Below, piece by piece: positions 39,877-51,430 of a DNA stretch of 64,000 bases. Position 1 is the stretch's first letter; every line of letters starts with the position of its first letter. Under the pieces are notes generated by a model, which saw only the letters and a program-made list of their open reading frames with translations, was not told where the DNA came from and did not search any database. Source of the DNA: Hydractinia symbiolongicarpus (taxonomy: Eukaryota > Cnidaria > Hydrozoa > Anthoathecata > Hydractiniidae); contig NC_079883.1 in assembly GCF_029227915.1 (NCBI RefSeq), forward strand, positions 26,848,001 to 26,912,000. The letters are read 5' to 3'. The position numbers and the translations under genes were made by a program.

Positions 39877-39933
39877 CAACCTCGTCCCCAGGGCTTCCTT
39901 TGAGAATGAAAAAGAGCCCTGGGGAAAAAGTTG
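39877..39933. mobile_element. Short palindromic MITE-like element, CTCGTCCCCAGGG core
   Basis: CCAACCTCGTCCCCAGGGCT and, 13 bp on, AGAGCCCTGGGGAAAAAGTTG form a near-complete inverted repeat. The same core recurs at 27341, 36191 and 36791 (single halves) and as inverted pairs at 45585, 60708, 61457 and 62545. Confidence 0.7.
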
Positions 39934-39983
39934 CACTATACAAAAGTTTTAAAGATGAATTTATATATAACATTTTTTTTCAG

Positions 39984-40063
39984 ATGCCATTCAGAAACCA
40001 GCTCAAGATGGCGCTAAAAGCAAGCAATCTTATTGGCTTATGCATTCTTCTGATTCTTCATAA
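39984..40063 (+). other. Possible alternative last exon of the EF-hand gene
   Basis: A strong acceptor (TTTTTTTTCAG) precedes 80 nt that continue the phase of the exon ending at 38678. The reading is DAIQKPAQDGAKSKQSYW, then LMHSSDSS and TAA. It would replace the normal C-terminal tail and put Asp at position 12 of EF4. Another frame from an internal ATG reads MPFRNQLKMALKASNLIGL. It could equally be chance. Confidence 0.25.
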
Positions 40064-40128
40064 ATAATTTCTTATTGCGGGCACGTCAGATTTTCGAGGT
40101 TTAGATCTAAATAAAAAACAAGAAATAT

Positions 40129-43100
40129 TCAAACCAATGCGAAATGTTTGCAATGTAACCCTATTAGCAGCGAAATTATTAAGAATTGATCATGATATAA
40201 TGAATTCCTTGAACCTAGACTCCTATGTACTTATTTAGGAAGGCTACACGCTTTGATATAAAAGACCTGAATTTGATTAGGAAACCCATTCAGAAAGTTT
40301 AGAATAAAAATTGATGTAGAATTTTTGGAAGATGGCTTGTCAAGTTTCTTATAAATAAATATAAATATAAATAAAAAAAAATAGGAAAAAAGACAAATAA
40401 TATACAATACCTGGTATATCGAGGAAAACGTAGTTTCGACTTAGAGGACGTGGAGGATCTGATGTGGAACTAATAGCAGAAATCTAGACATAAAATCAAT
40501 AACGTTCATCAGAAAGGTTGTCATATGCGTCGAGTTTTGTTATTTCTATTCGCTGGTTTCGATGAAAAAGGAGAAAACAAAACTCTTACCATGACTCCTA
40601 ATGGGTTCATACTTGGTTGTACGTTTAAAGTATAAGATGTAGCTGTCTAAAAGTAAAACTAGAAATTAAATTTTCCACACAAAAAAAACAGATGACTAGA
40701 AAAATTAATAATAATAATAATAAAAATAATAATAATATATTTTTGTATAAAAAGGGGAAAATAACCTACAGACTATAGTTTATAAGCCGTTTTTTCAACA
40801 ATTTCTTTTTTTTAATTTAATTTGGGTTATTATCAATCGCTATCACAATCAACATTGTTTCTCCTTTGTAAAGCATACAACATACCACATCAAGTGATTT
40901 ATACATACCGCTGGCGCAATTTCTGTTTTTCCGGCGAACACAACCAAATCGGGAAATCCCGGGAAAAATGGTTGAGCTTTTCCCCAATATATTTCGTAAT
41001 TTTGTATAGGTGATGAGGTAGCTGGAGGTTGCCATTCAACTTTTACTGTATGGAAGCCAACTGTGCAACTTTGATTTTCACACGTGGTACAACCATTTCC
41101 TGTGATGGTTAAACTACGCGTTGTGATTGGTGCATCGGTTGGTTCTGTGAATGAACAGGGCAAATTAAATTAAAAAAAACGAACATTTTAGATAAATATA
41201 AAGGACAACTAAATAAGGTGTGTATACATATTTCTTAACAATATTTAAGCACGCGGGGGTCCAGAGGAGGGTGCATATGAGAGTGCATATGAGGGTACGA
41301 AGATGCAAAAAGTATAGAAAGATAATTGACATACTAGGCGTGGTGACAGGAGGACATGTGTCACCAGGTACTGTTTCGCAACCTAAAAAAATGGGTGAAA
41401 ATGATGCATTAATTTTGAAAGAGGATAAAAGAGGATATTTTTTTGAAATGAGATGATGACTTACCATTGTACATGACAGTTTTAGTGGCTACTGAACCAA
41501 GTAAGCAATCACCCTGTAATGTTGTTACCTAAAGAAATGTGAAATAATGAATTAGTATTTAAGAAGACAGGAGGAGAAGAAAAAGGATGCGGAGGAGAGG
41601 GAGGAGAAGAAGAAGGAAAGGAGGAAGAGGAAAAAAAGGAGAACAAGAAAAAAAGAAAAAAAGAAAAAAAGAGAGAAATAAGATCGAAAGCAAACTTACA
41701 TTCACAACAATGGTGCAACCTCTCAATCTGTCACCTATTTCTGTATTATAAATTTGTATCGTCGTTGAGTTGTTCTAAACAAAATATTCTATCCGTGAAA
41801 ATGATGTTGAATTTTGAAGAAGAAATGCGTTTCTCGTCTAAGATATAACAATGCATTTCCACGGAGTTTTGTGTTTCTTCTTCTTTAAAAATATAATTCA
41901 GTTATTATAGTATGAAAAGACGAGTAAGATTCATCATGGCAACATAATAATACTTACAAGATCAACTAATTGTTCTCCTATGTTCAAAAGTCGAACAATT
42001 GCTTGGTAGTTAATTTGTGAAGTGCAATTCAGAATATCATAAGACACTTTGACTTTTTTGTTAAGGACAGCTAAGGTATCTGGATCTAAAATAAAGTTAC
42101 ATGAGGCTATACAATTACTACTATTTGTACTACCTCGGTTTTGACAAGATCTCGCGTTGTCAATAAAAAAATATGATGCTAAAAGGACGTTGATTTTGTG
42201 TCACTTAGAAATATGTTTCATATTCCCACAACCAGGACAATTTCTTCTTCAAACTCAGGAAGAAATTAAAGTTGTTGTTTTTATATTTTTTTTTAATTTT
42301 CGTAATTTTAGCTACAGCTTCATCTACTGTATTGTATTAATTCTCTCACAATATCGTTTTTAGGAAAGTTGTAATTAAAGGCGCGAATCTTCAAGCCGTG
42401 TCAGCTTCTTGTTGTCAGTTAAAATGGCGCGAAAAAAGGGACGTTTTATGGTGGTGAAAAAGATAGGTATTAAAGTGGTTTTATAAAATATATACCCTTG
42501 TGAAGACGCTCTTACCTGAAGGAGGTGTCCATTTGACAGTGTATGTCAATACAGGAAATCCTTGAAAGTTCTTTACAACTGCAGGGGGTGTTTCAATAAT
42601 GACGTTTTGAACTGGAGAAATAGATTGCGGTACTACAAATAGAAGAGAATCATTTATATTGCCCACTTTTGTATTTTTGTTGACACTTAATAGGAAAAGG
42701 AAGCATTTAATAAGCTCCTGATCAGGAGACTTTTTCCGAAATGGTAATACAAGTTTCTTTTTATAAGAAACTGGTTTAACTCTCTACATAAATCCCTCGC
42801 CTGAATTACTTATCACAAAATGCCCCGGATTCTAACAAATTGTCTGGTCCTGCGAGATAGAGAGAGGGAGAGTCCACTGTCACTGTTTAATCTATATTAA
42901 AATACTAAACCTTCTGTCTAAAGATGGTAGCTGTGACTTACCATGTGCAAATGTTCGTTAATTTTTTACAGGCTTACTAGTACTTTATTTTCAAAAAATA
43001 TTTAAAAAAATATACTATTTATTTTTCATAAAACATTTTTCAAAACGGACTTAAGAACATTAATTTAAACCCCTTCTAATCCTCTTTATTGAATATATAC

Positions 43101-46100
43101 CTACTTGTCAGAAACATCCACTTTTGCGATCCGTTAAGAAATCTTTGGAAATATAACAGCGGAGAAGGAAAGAAATCTTTTTTAAAACTTAGATGCCTTG
43201 TTAAGTTTTTTTCTAAGTTTTTTTCTTAGGGTTAGGGTTAGGGTTAGGGCTCGGACGTTTAGTGAGAATCCTCATTAAAACACAGCCCTGGGTATATACT
43301 GCCATGGCACATGACCTCGTGAACACTTACGTATTTCTGTACTCTCTATTCTGCTAGCTTCAATCCATCCATTAAAATTGATCGGATAAACACTGAATGT
43401 AATTCTTGTGATTCTTTCGAATCTTCCGTATAAACCGAATGTTGAACATATATCAGATAAACTTAGAGTGAAGGTTTTCTTTGTTGTCTGAAAAATAACA
43501 AAGTAATGTTTATATTCAAATACTAAGTACCGAGAAAAGAAGCCCCGCGTAGGTTGAGATTCTTTAGTTTGAATTTACATTTTGAGAAGAAACACATTTA
43601 TAAAAATATATATATATTCAATCGCTCGTACCAGTCCGTAAACCTGCTCACGATGCCCTACATAATCCACATCCAGTGAAATCGCGTAGACACTTCCAAC
43701 TGTAAATAGGCCAGCACTTGTTACTACGTTGGGCCAGCTTAACTGGACGTCAGCTTTTGTTTTCGCCCCAACTGTTATCAGACTTTGCGATGCATTTGGA
43801 CGGTTTCTCGGTTGCAGCGTGATAAATTCTATAAAAAAATGATGGATGACAATGTTCTATCTGACATGTTTTCAACACTCTAAAAAATTTTTTAACTTGT
43901 TTTTCTAGCTACTGGCTTTAAGGGTTGCTCAGAGCTGAAGGAGAGAAAGGATTCAGAAAAAACATCAATTTCTATCTGTATTAGTCTTTATGAACGGAAT
44001 TGCAAAGAGTAGCTGAAAGCTATCACAAAAATATGGAGACAATGGCACATTTACGGCCCTCTTACGAATTTGGCAAAAAGCATCAACTCGGAAATTCTCT
44101 TTCAGATGTGCAGGTTAGGTAATCAGCATTTAAAATGCGCTAGTAACACGTCTGCTTTACGGAATAATCCGCGTCCGGCCCACAAGGGATCCGAAATTTG
44201 AGGATAATGGCAACGTTGCCGTCAGCAACAATTAGCATGTTTTGAGACTATACCCAAATAAAGTAATAAGGTCCTAAGTCCACTTTGAACATTAAAAATG
44301 CACCTAGTATAGAAACGACCCACAAAATTATTTGTAGGGACAAACTTATATTTTGTGACTTATTATTATTATTATTAAAATTATTTACTCAGGATAGCCT
44401 CTTCAGTTCCTATTGGTACTGCTATCAATGAGGGTCCTGCGAAGGGGGTCCTAGCGCATTTAAAGCTCCCATTTGAGCTACGAAAGTCGTGCAAGCGCAG
44501 CAATCGCTCAACTGGACAACCGCCTAAGATATCAATCCTATTCTTATGCCGAACGCTAAGCAGAAAGGATAGATTCACTCTTTTTTTAGTCTCTGGCATG
44601 ACTCGGCCGGGGTTTGAACCCAAGACCTCCCGCACTGGAAGCGAACGCTCTACCACAAGGCTATCAGTCGGTTGTAGCTATGTTACTAGGTAGGTTGAGA
44701 ATATAATTATATTTAAGTTATGATTTTTATTACCTTGGTCTGATGCGCCCGTCAACTGGGCGTAAAACAAGCAGCCAAAGAAGCACTCATCGCTTGTCTA
44801 AATATACAAAAAATGTTGGTAAAAATCTAATACCACATTGTTTATTATTTAACTTTTTTTTAAATGTCATTTTTTTTTCGACAAAAGGATCCATTGATTC
44901 ATTTACACAAACCATCATTCATAAAAAAATCCTGGATTTAATATCATTAAATCAACCTACCCCGCAATCGCATTGACATTGACGAAGATCAAACGGTTGT
45001 GGATAGTTGCACGCTTTGATGCACTGAAAAATAATATGAAAAGTCAAAGTTTTTTGAATGTTAATTGGCAGTACCTGTAATTATATATACTGATTAAATG
45101 CACAGATTATATGTACTTGTTGATCAACACAGCGTTCGAAAAGCTATTGCACTGTAAAGATAACTTTGAATGAATGTTTGTTTTTATCATAAAAATATGG
45201 CGAATATCTAAATTACAAACTTATTAGTTTAAGAATACGTATATGTCACCTGTTTGCATTTTTCACCTGCGCATGCGCCATCGAACGTTGATGGAATCTT
45301 CATTGTGGCCGTATCCCACTAAAAGAAAGGGTTATTTTACACTATAGGCATCTATGTTTAGCTCATGCTGTGCAGCGTTGTTTGTCTTGTTTTGCGTTAT
45401 CGAAAGTACGCCATTTCTTTGAGCTAGACCAAAGTTTTCCAAAATATGGGTGAATACTTTACTTTTCGTTCTTCTTACACAATAGAAAACACTGTCAAAT
45501 GGTGCTCTTACTTAAGCCTTTTATACCTAAGTATTCAAATCTTTTTTCGTTAACGGATACCTTGCATGGAGTTACTTAACTATTTTCGTCCCTAGGGGTT
45601 CTCACCTTTTTGATATTGAGACCGTGGACTGTTAGTCTTCACGTAAGCCCCAGCGCCTTTGACACCAGGCAACAAACCCTAGGGACGGGGGTGTTACTGT
45701 TGAAAGAATAGCTATTCCTCTTCCCTTTTATTTCAAGCACTTACCAACACCTTCCTACCACGTGAAAACACGGCATGCTTTGGCTACTTAAGGCCAGTCC
45801 TTTTTTATTTGAAGGTCATTTTCAATATCTCAAGTTATAAAGAATCTGGTATAATTTATTGGCCACCATATCATTATATGAATAGTAAAACGCAGAATTC
45901 AACTTTTGTGAAAAATTTCGATAACGTCATATGCTAAAAACGCGCTTTTCCCGCTCTTTCTTTCAAGCGGTTTTCTGCGTCATTGAACAACTACAATTTT
46001 TGCGACAAAGGGTGTAAAAGTGCGTCTTACGTGGTCTATTTACAGGATAATCCTGTTGTAAGTTTATAAACATCGCCAAAATGTCGAAAACGCACATTCT

Positions 46101-48448
46101 AGTAAATCTAAAGCTATTTTTTGAAATTGACAACATCATATCTTCGCGGGAGGTAAATATTTCAATTTGATACGGAGTATACGAAAGTCACTTCATGCCA
46201 AGACTTTCTTTTATGCTACTTCCCGCGAAATTAAAGACCCTTTTATGGTGCGGAAAACCGCTTGAAAAAACTGCGGGTAAAACGCGTTTATGGCATATGA
46301 CGTCATCAAAATTTTTCACAAAAGTTGAATTCTGCGTTTTACTATTCATATAATCATATGGTGGCCAATAAATTATGCCACAATATTTATAACTTGAGTT
46401 AATGAAAATGACCCTGAAATAAAAAAGGACTGACCTTAAGTAGCCCGAGTGGGGTTCCACCGCCTGCAACCCTCGTATGAGGTCATAGGGGAACTCGGGG
46501 CATGTAACGAAAACCGCGATTTTTGATGAGTTAGTATGCGGGCATGAAGGGCCTCACATATTTCTCTAATAAAATCTTTAAATTTTGTTTCACGCCCCTA
46601 TCTTGGCTGGTCTTATAAACCTTACTTGCAAATTCTCCAGCAATCCAAATTTGTTACTGCCTCTATACATAGCGGAAAGAATAAGCACAAAAATTCACGT
46701 GTTTTAAGGGTCAAAGTAGAACACATGTTAGCTAACATAATAGTTCAATTCTGCTTTTTCGAGTAACAACCAAAAGATGAAGCTTGTCCAATCATATCAA
46801 CCGATTTCGGTACGATACGAGTATCAATTTTCTTCCATTAAAAATCCGACCAGTAGTCGTGAGTGTCGTAATTGTGTTTAATTACAAATTTACGTTCATA
46901 ACGAAGTAGCAATTTAACTCTATTTAAAAATTAACAGTCCCCTTATGTGTCTCAAAAATTTTATTTTGTGACATTACTAATCACATTTTTATTGACCACT
47001 GATTGGCTCATCGCGTGGGCTCCTTATTATACCCAAATCATGGTCCAAGTTTATTGCCATGCTTCAAATTCCATATTCCCCCCGTATCGAGTTTGACTGA
47101 AAATGATACCATATTAAAAATTGCTCAATTCAATATCCAACCCTTATGCTTGCCTCTGCTTTTTGGATACCGCAATTGAATGGATTCATTCATACAGGGA
47201 AGACAACATCATATCGCCCACTTTTATGATAAGTTCAATTCATCTATTTTCTTCAGCACTTATATTTGTGGTTACTGATGACGTGATTAAGGTTTGCTTG
47301 TGGTTTTGTAATTATTGACTTAATAACCACCTTAGCAACGTACCCTAGCTGGTTTCAGGTAGATTCTAAACTTAGAAGACACTCATGAGTGGAAAGAAGC
47401 ATTTCAAATTAATTATGAACTTAAATCATACACCCCATCCTATTTTTGTAAAGAATGGCACTAGAGTAGCTTCCTTGTCAGTTTAATCACGTGGTTATCG
47501 CACAATAATGCTTTTGTAATTACGAAGAAGTACCGATATTATCTGTTATGTAATGTCGTTCAAGAGGAGATAGTTGCTTGCTGGATAATAACTAGGTGTC
47601 TGCGCTTGTCGGATTGTCAATCGAGGTTAATTATTAAGTTTTTTTACAATTTTAGCAGTGACGATGTTTTTGATACAATTCCAACAATGGTCAACAGTTG
47701 ATCAAAATAATTGCAGAAGATTAAAATAATTTTTATAATGAGTCAGCAAAAAAATTGTCGTAATCTCTGTGACGTTGTAGCAGTCCAAATAAGTTAACCC
47801 TGGGAAAAATTCACGAGTTCACCCGTCAGCAAATTATTTCCTCTTCGGAAGACCTGGAATGAACCTACGGCAGCCATTTAAACACTTTTAATGCTTTAGA
47901 AATGTTGTGCGGTAGTTTTGCATAGAGAATCAAAAATTGCCACAAAGCAATCTGTTCTTAAATGCATGCGGGACTCTTTACCCATTTCATTAAGTAAACA
48001 CGTAACATCGCTTCACATTCTTCGTCCCAACACGAACGAGAGACACGAGACGGAAACACGCGAGATGTTATAAACAATACATTGTTAACAATGTTATTTT
48101 CAGTTTATATAATAGTAATCGGATATATAGTAATAGACGTTTAATTTTCACCAAGGATTGCCACTGCCTTGTTTTTCTCAATATGTTTTCAGAGAAAGTT
48201 TTTGAAGCCAATAAATCCAACTTACCGGGTTGCCTTGTAAGCAACAAGGTAATATAAGAAAAAAGAAAAAAGAAAATGATGAGACATACCTGCATGCAAT
48301 AAGAGTAGAACTGTCCTAACTTTAACCAAGGATTTCTAATGTTTTTACCAGTAGAATTAAGCGAACTTATGTCACAAATATCTAAAAACTCATTAGCTTC
48401 TGTGTTGTGGAAAACCAGAAGCGCAGTAAGTAAAATCTTAATCAACAT
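40129..48448 (-). CDS. Secreted anosmin-like protein: Cys-rich N-terminus plus fibronectin-III-like segments, about 530 aa
   Basis: Exons: 48290-48448, 45250-45318, 44961-45023, 44734-44797, 43632-43828, 43331-43487, 42516-42632, 41958-42085, 41700-41774, 41465-41528, 41335-41382, 40909-41144, 40590-40646, 40411-40483, 40129-40214. All borders are GT..AG and all phases fit, giving 530 residues plus stop. Residues 1-18 (MLIKILLTALLVFHNTEA) are a signal peptide. At about 70-110 a cysteine box reads CKQCIKACNY, then QCQCDCG, then DECFFGCLF, with spacing like the N-terminal box of anosmin-1. Two stretches look like fibronectin III: YTVKWTPPSG (about 265-275) and VKVEWQPPATSSPIQNYEIY (about 412-431). 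No WAP four-disulfide domain is visible. The last exon ends in a hydrophobic tail (QFLIISLLIGLHCKHFALV), which would fit a GPI-anchor signal; its acceptor tract is weak, so that exon is least sure. A matrix or cell-surface adhesion role is inferred. Confidence 0.75.
41560..41685. repeat. Polypurine tract (GGA/GAA/AAAAG)n in an intron
   Basis: About 125 bp almost wholly of A and G on the plus strand, directly after the exon at 41465-41528 and before the exon at 41700-41774. On the coding (minus) strand it is a long pyrimidine tract. Such tracts can form triplex DNA. Confidence 0.85.
43226..43249. repeat. Interstitial telomere-like repeat (TTAGGG)
   Basis: Four GGGTTA/TTAGGG units in a row within an intron. 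This matches the metazoan telomere unit; it is too short to be functional by itself. Confidence 0.8.
44352..44674 (-). mobile_element. tRNA-derived SINE, copy 2
   Basis: Same family as the copy at 24069-24388, in reverse orientation. A box at 44653-44663 and B box at 44610-44620 read on the minus strand; the (TAA)n tail is at 44352-44376. It lies in an intron of the anosmin-like gene, in the same transcriptional direction as that gene. Confidence 0.9.
45585..45690. mobile_element. Palindromic MITE-like element (TCGTCCCTAGGGG ends)
   Basis: TTCGTCCCTAGGGG at one end and CCCTAGGGACGGGGG at the other, 105 bp overall. Related to the CTCGTCCCCAGGG family. Confidence 0.55.
45782..46444. mobile_element. 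Foldback element with about 200-bp terminal inverted repeats
   Basis: The left arm (about 45782-45985) starts GGCTACTTAAGGCCAGTCC. The right arm (about 46238-46444) ends GGACTGACCTTAAGTAGCC and is its reverse complement over roughly 200 bp, with scattered mismatches and small gaps. Shared internal blocks include ATAATTTATTGGCCACCATA and GCAGAATTCAACTTTTGTG. A 250-bp unrelated spacer lies between. No transposase is visible. No clear target duplication is seen. It lies in the 3-kb first intron of the anosmin-like gene. Confidence 0.85.
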
Positions 48449-51430
48449 ATTGCCAATGTTTTTAAACTTTGATGTCTCTGTGATACTCTATTTAGAAGAA
48501 CAACAGTCCTCGTCGAACTTTGTGAAAGTTATGATATGCAAACTAATTATGTTACGTCTTTATATCGATGTGTTTCAAAACGCCTCCGCTATCGGGTAGT
48601 TCAGTTTAAACAATTAACCTTGCTGGCCTGACAATAAATTGTGACGTGATTTATGAGTTTCTTATTTGTAACAGGATGGTTGTATCATGGACGGAGAATT
48701 TAAAAGGAAGGTATAGGTCAAAGGGGCGTTCTTTTATGACGGTGAGACGAAAAAAAGGATTTATCCTGAATTGTTGAAAAATTGTGAAAAATGATGAGGC
48801 GAGTTTTCGTTTCACTGAAAGTGGGATAGTCGTGCTGCTGGAACAAGTTGAAAATCACCCAGCGATAACACACAAAATTAATCTTGTTAGTAATAACGCA
48901 ATTAAATACTCATCTTTCGTCCCGCCCTGGGTATTGATTCGTCCCACCTCTCTGTCTATTGGTTCAATCTGCCTTGGTTATTCATTTACCCCACCCTGGC
49001 TATTGCTTCGTTCCACCCTGGCTATCATTTCCTCTCTCCTCCTTCCACAGCCTCAGCTAGCTGCATGTTTTATTGTTCCGAACAATTAAGACCTGATTGG
49101 CGATGGTTCGTTGAACTTCTTATTAAACACAATCAGAATGAATTGTTTTAACGATCAATTGAAATCTCGGTTGCTGCGCGAGAGAGCTTATAAAATCTAA
49201 ATGGAAGTAAAGGTAATATTCGAAATTTTTGTGGTTTCGATAACTGTTCTGTTTACATGAATTTTTGTGCTCGTGCTAACATGGATAAAGTAATCCGGAA
49301 AAGGTCAATCTACTTCAAGCATGGATGGATATATTTTAAACATATTTTGTCCTTGTTAATGAACCACCCACCCACACATATCTTTCTTACATAATAACTC
49401 TGCTTAATGAGATGGCGCTTAGCAAAATAAACCTAGGCATTCAATAAAATTTTCACAGATAGCAAATCTTAACAATTGACACTTATTGAAGAACTTGACA
49501 ACGACAGGCAACCTCCATCCTCCATCCCATGTCTACGCGTGTTTAGGTGCCCGATTAATATGTGCCTAAACAATATGTGCCTAAACAATGAAGTTATTGT
49601 TTTCTATATTAGACTAGTTACTGTTGTTGCTACACTGATATAGCATTATATCTCGATATTATCGCCAACGCAGTGTGTAATAATCAGAAAAATGAGTGCC
49701 TGGAATGACTTTGTAGATGGTTTTATATTGCTGCTAAACTAGCACTAAGGACACGTGTCGCAGAACAAATAAAACAAAAAGTTTTTTGTTAACCACGTTA
49801 TTTTATGTAACTAAATACTGGTTGAAGTGCGAAATATAGTGAGACCTTAATTGTGTCGAAGCAATAACAACTCTAGTGAAACGCAGCGATAAGTAGCGTA
49901 TGGAAAGGGTGCGCTGTTTCAATAAAAACAGACTGTAATAGTTGTTTTGGCGCCCTATTATTAGAATAGACGGATATTTTTTGACAACATGTTTACATTA
50001 CAATGTATTTTTCCTTTAAAGAAAAACAATGCTTACAGGTCGGAGTACCATTTTGGTTCAATAAAACATGACTGCATATGCAATTTTGAAATGAAACCAA
50101 CGAATAAAACCCCCAAAAAAGTTTTGTGGTTTTAAAACATAATGTTTACAATTTCACAATTTTCGAAAAACAATCCACTTTTATTTACTAAAACCAGTAT
50201 TTAGTTTGTTACAACAACGATAAAAAACAGTGTTGAACGTTTTAATAGACACTAAGGATATCAGGTGAAACGATGAAATAAATTTGTTCATCTATCACTG
50301 CCAGGAGAAATTTAACAGAGTCCGGCGTCCGAAGCACCCAAGAATAACATAACATCAACCACACTGAAGGAGATGCAGATTGAAATATTACTAACTGTGA
50401 AAGTTGTGTATATGCTTATTCAGATGTCTTGTTGGTTCTTCCATCATCAGGGTTTAACCCTGAAACTTGAAAGATAAAGTTCCTCATTTTGCAGCAAAAT
50501 TTTTAGTAAATTTTTTAAAAAAATATTCTTATTCCTGTATCTTTCTTGAATTTTCGTAACAACACCAGTAAATTGATGTTTTCAAAACATTGTACTTCTT
50601 ATTCATTTTCATACTTAATCCATGATCTGTATTTGCGCTAAATTTAGCAATTAGCTGAAGTTATAACATTCCGCAGATCTGTGTCGAAGAAAAACTTTTT
50701 CTCGATGTTGAAATTGCTGTGCTACGGCGGTCTGTGTATCGATTAAATAAGAAATTTATTGATATACTTGCTTGATTGAGCGTAAACATTACATAACCAT
50801 CTGAAAAGCAATTTTTTATTTTCTCATTAAATCAAATTTTATCTCCTAGCAACAGCCCCACAAGAACAGCTATTTTAGAGAGGCTTGGTTTCCGCAAAAT
50901 AAGTTGCCAAAAAGACGTATTATCAAATAAAATGAAACAGCGGCAAATGATTCACCAAAGCCAATCTGTTGGCATAGAAACCACACTTAAAGTGGCATTC
51001 AAAACATTACATTTCGATCACCAGGACTAATTGAAACTAAAGTAGCGAAAAGTGAAGTCAGTTTATGTTAAGTATTTATTTCTATTTGTCTTATTAAACT
51101 TTGATTACATCTTCATAATTATATCCGTAGTTTTACATAAAATTTTCAATAAAATCTCACGGGGTTATTTACAAAGTTCACTACAAATTTCCGTAGTCGC
51201 CTACTCATGGTTCTTCAAAAGTCATGGTTCAATTTCCCATTTTAAATAATTTCTTTTGCACAATTATTGTCCAGAACAAAATGTAAACTATATTACATCA
51301 TTTAAAATCTGATGTTAGAACTTGCTCCCATTTAAGACTTAAGGTAAACCGTTGACCAAAAATAAGTCGAAGAAAAAACAAGTGTTTTTTATGTCATGTA
51401 TATTTGGGTCAAATTTTGATCATTACAGCA
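48449..51430. other. 3-kb gap upstream of the anosmin-like gene
   Basis: Promoter region of the minus-strand gene starting at 48448. It holds short C-rich direct repeats at 48918-49045 (CCACCCTGGCTATTGCTTCG-like) and AT-rich DNA, but no supported gene. AATAAA on the minus strand near 51073 could serve the gene at 51431-52186. Confidence 0.5.

Noticed and set aside
41509-41718. Minus-strand ORF rich in Ser, Phe and Pro
   Set aside because: It is a translation of the polypurine tract in an intron.
44381-44656. ORF of 91 codons within the SINE (and a matching one at 23971-24165)
   Set aside because: The frames run through the tRNA-derived SINE and are not conserved coding sequence.
46188-46469. 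Minus-strand ORF of 93 codons
   Set aside because: It lies in the right arm of the foldback element and its frame is not kept in the left arm.
48784-49089. Plus-strand ORF of 101 codons
   Set aside because: It crosses C-rich direct repeats and lacks exon borders or any recognisable domain.
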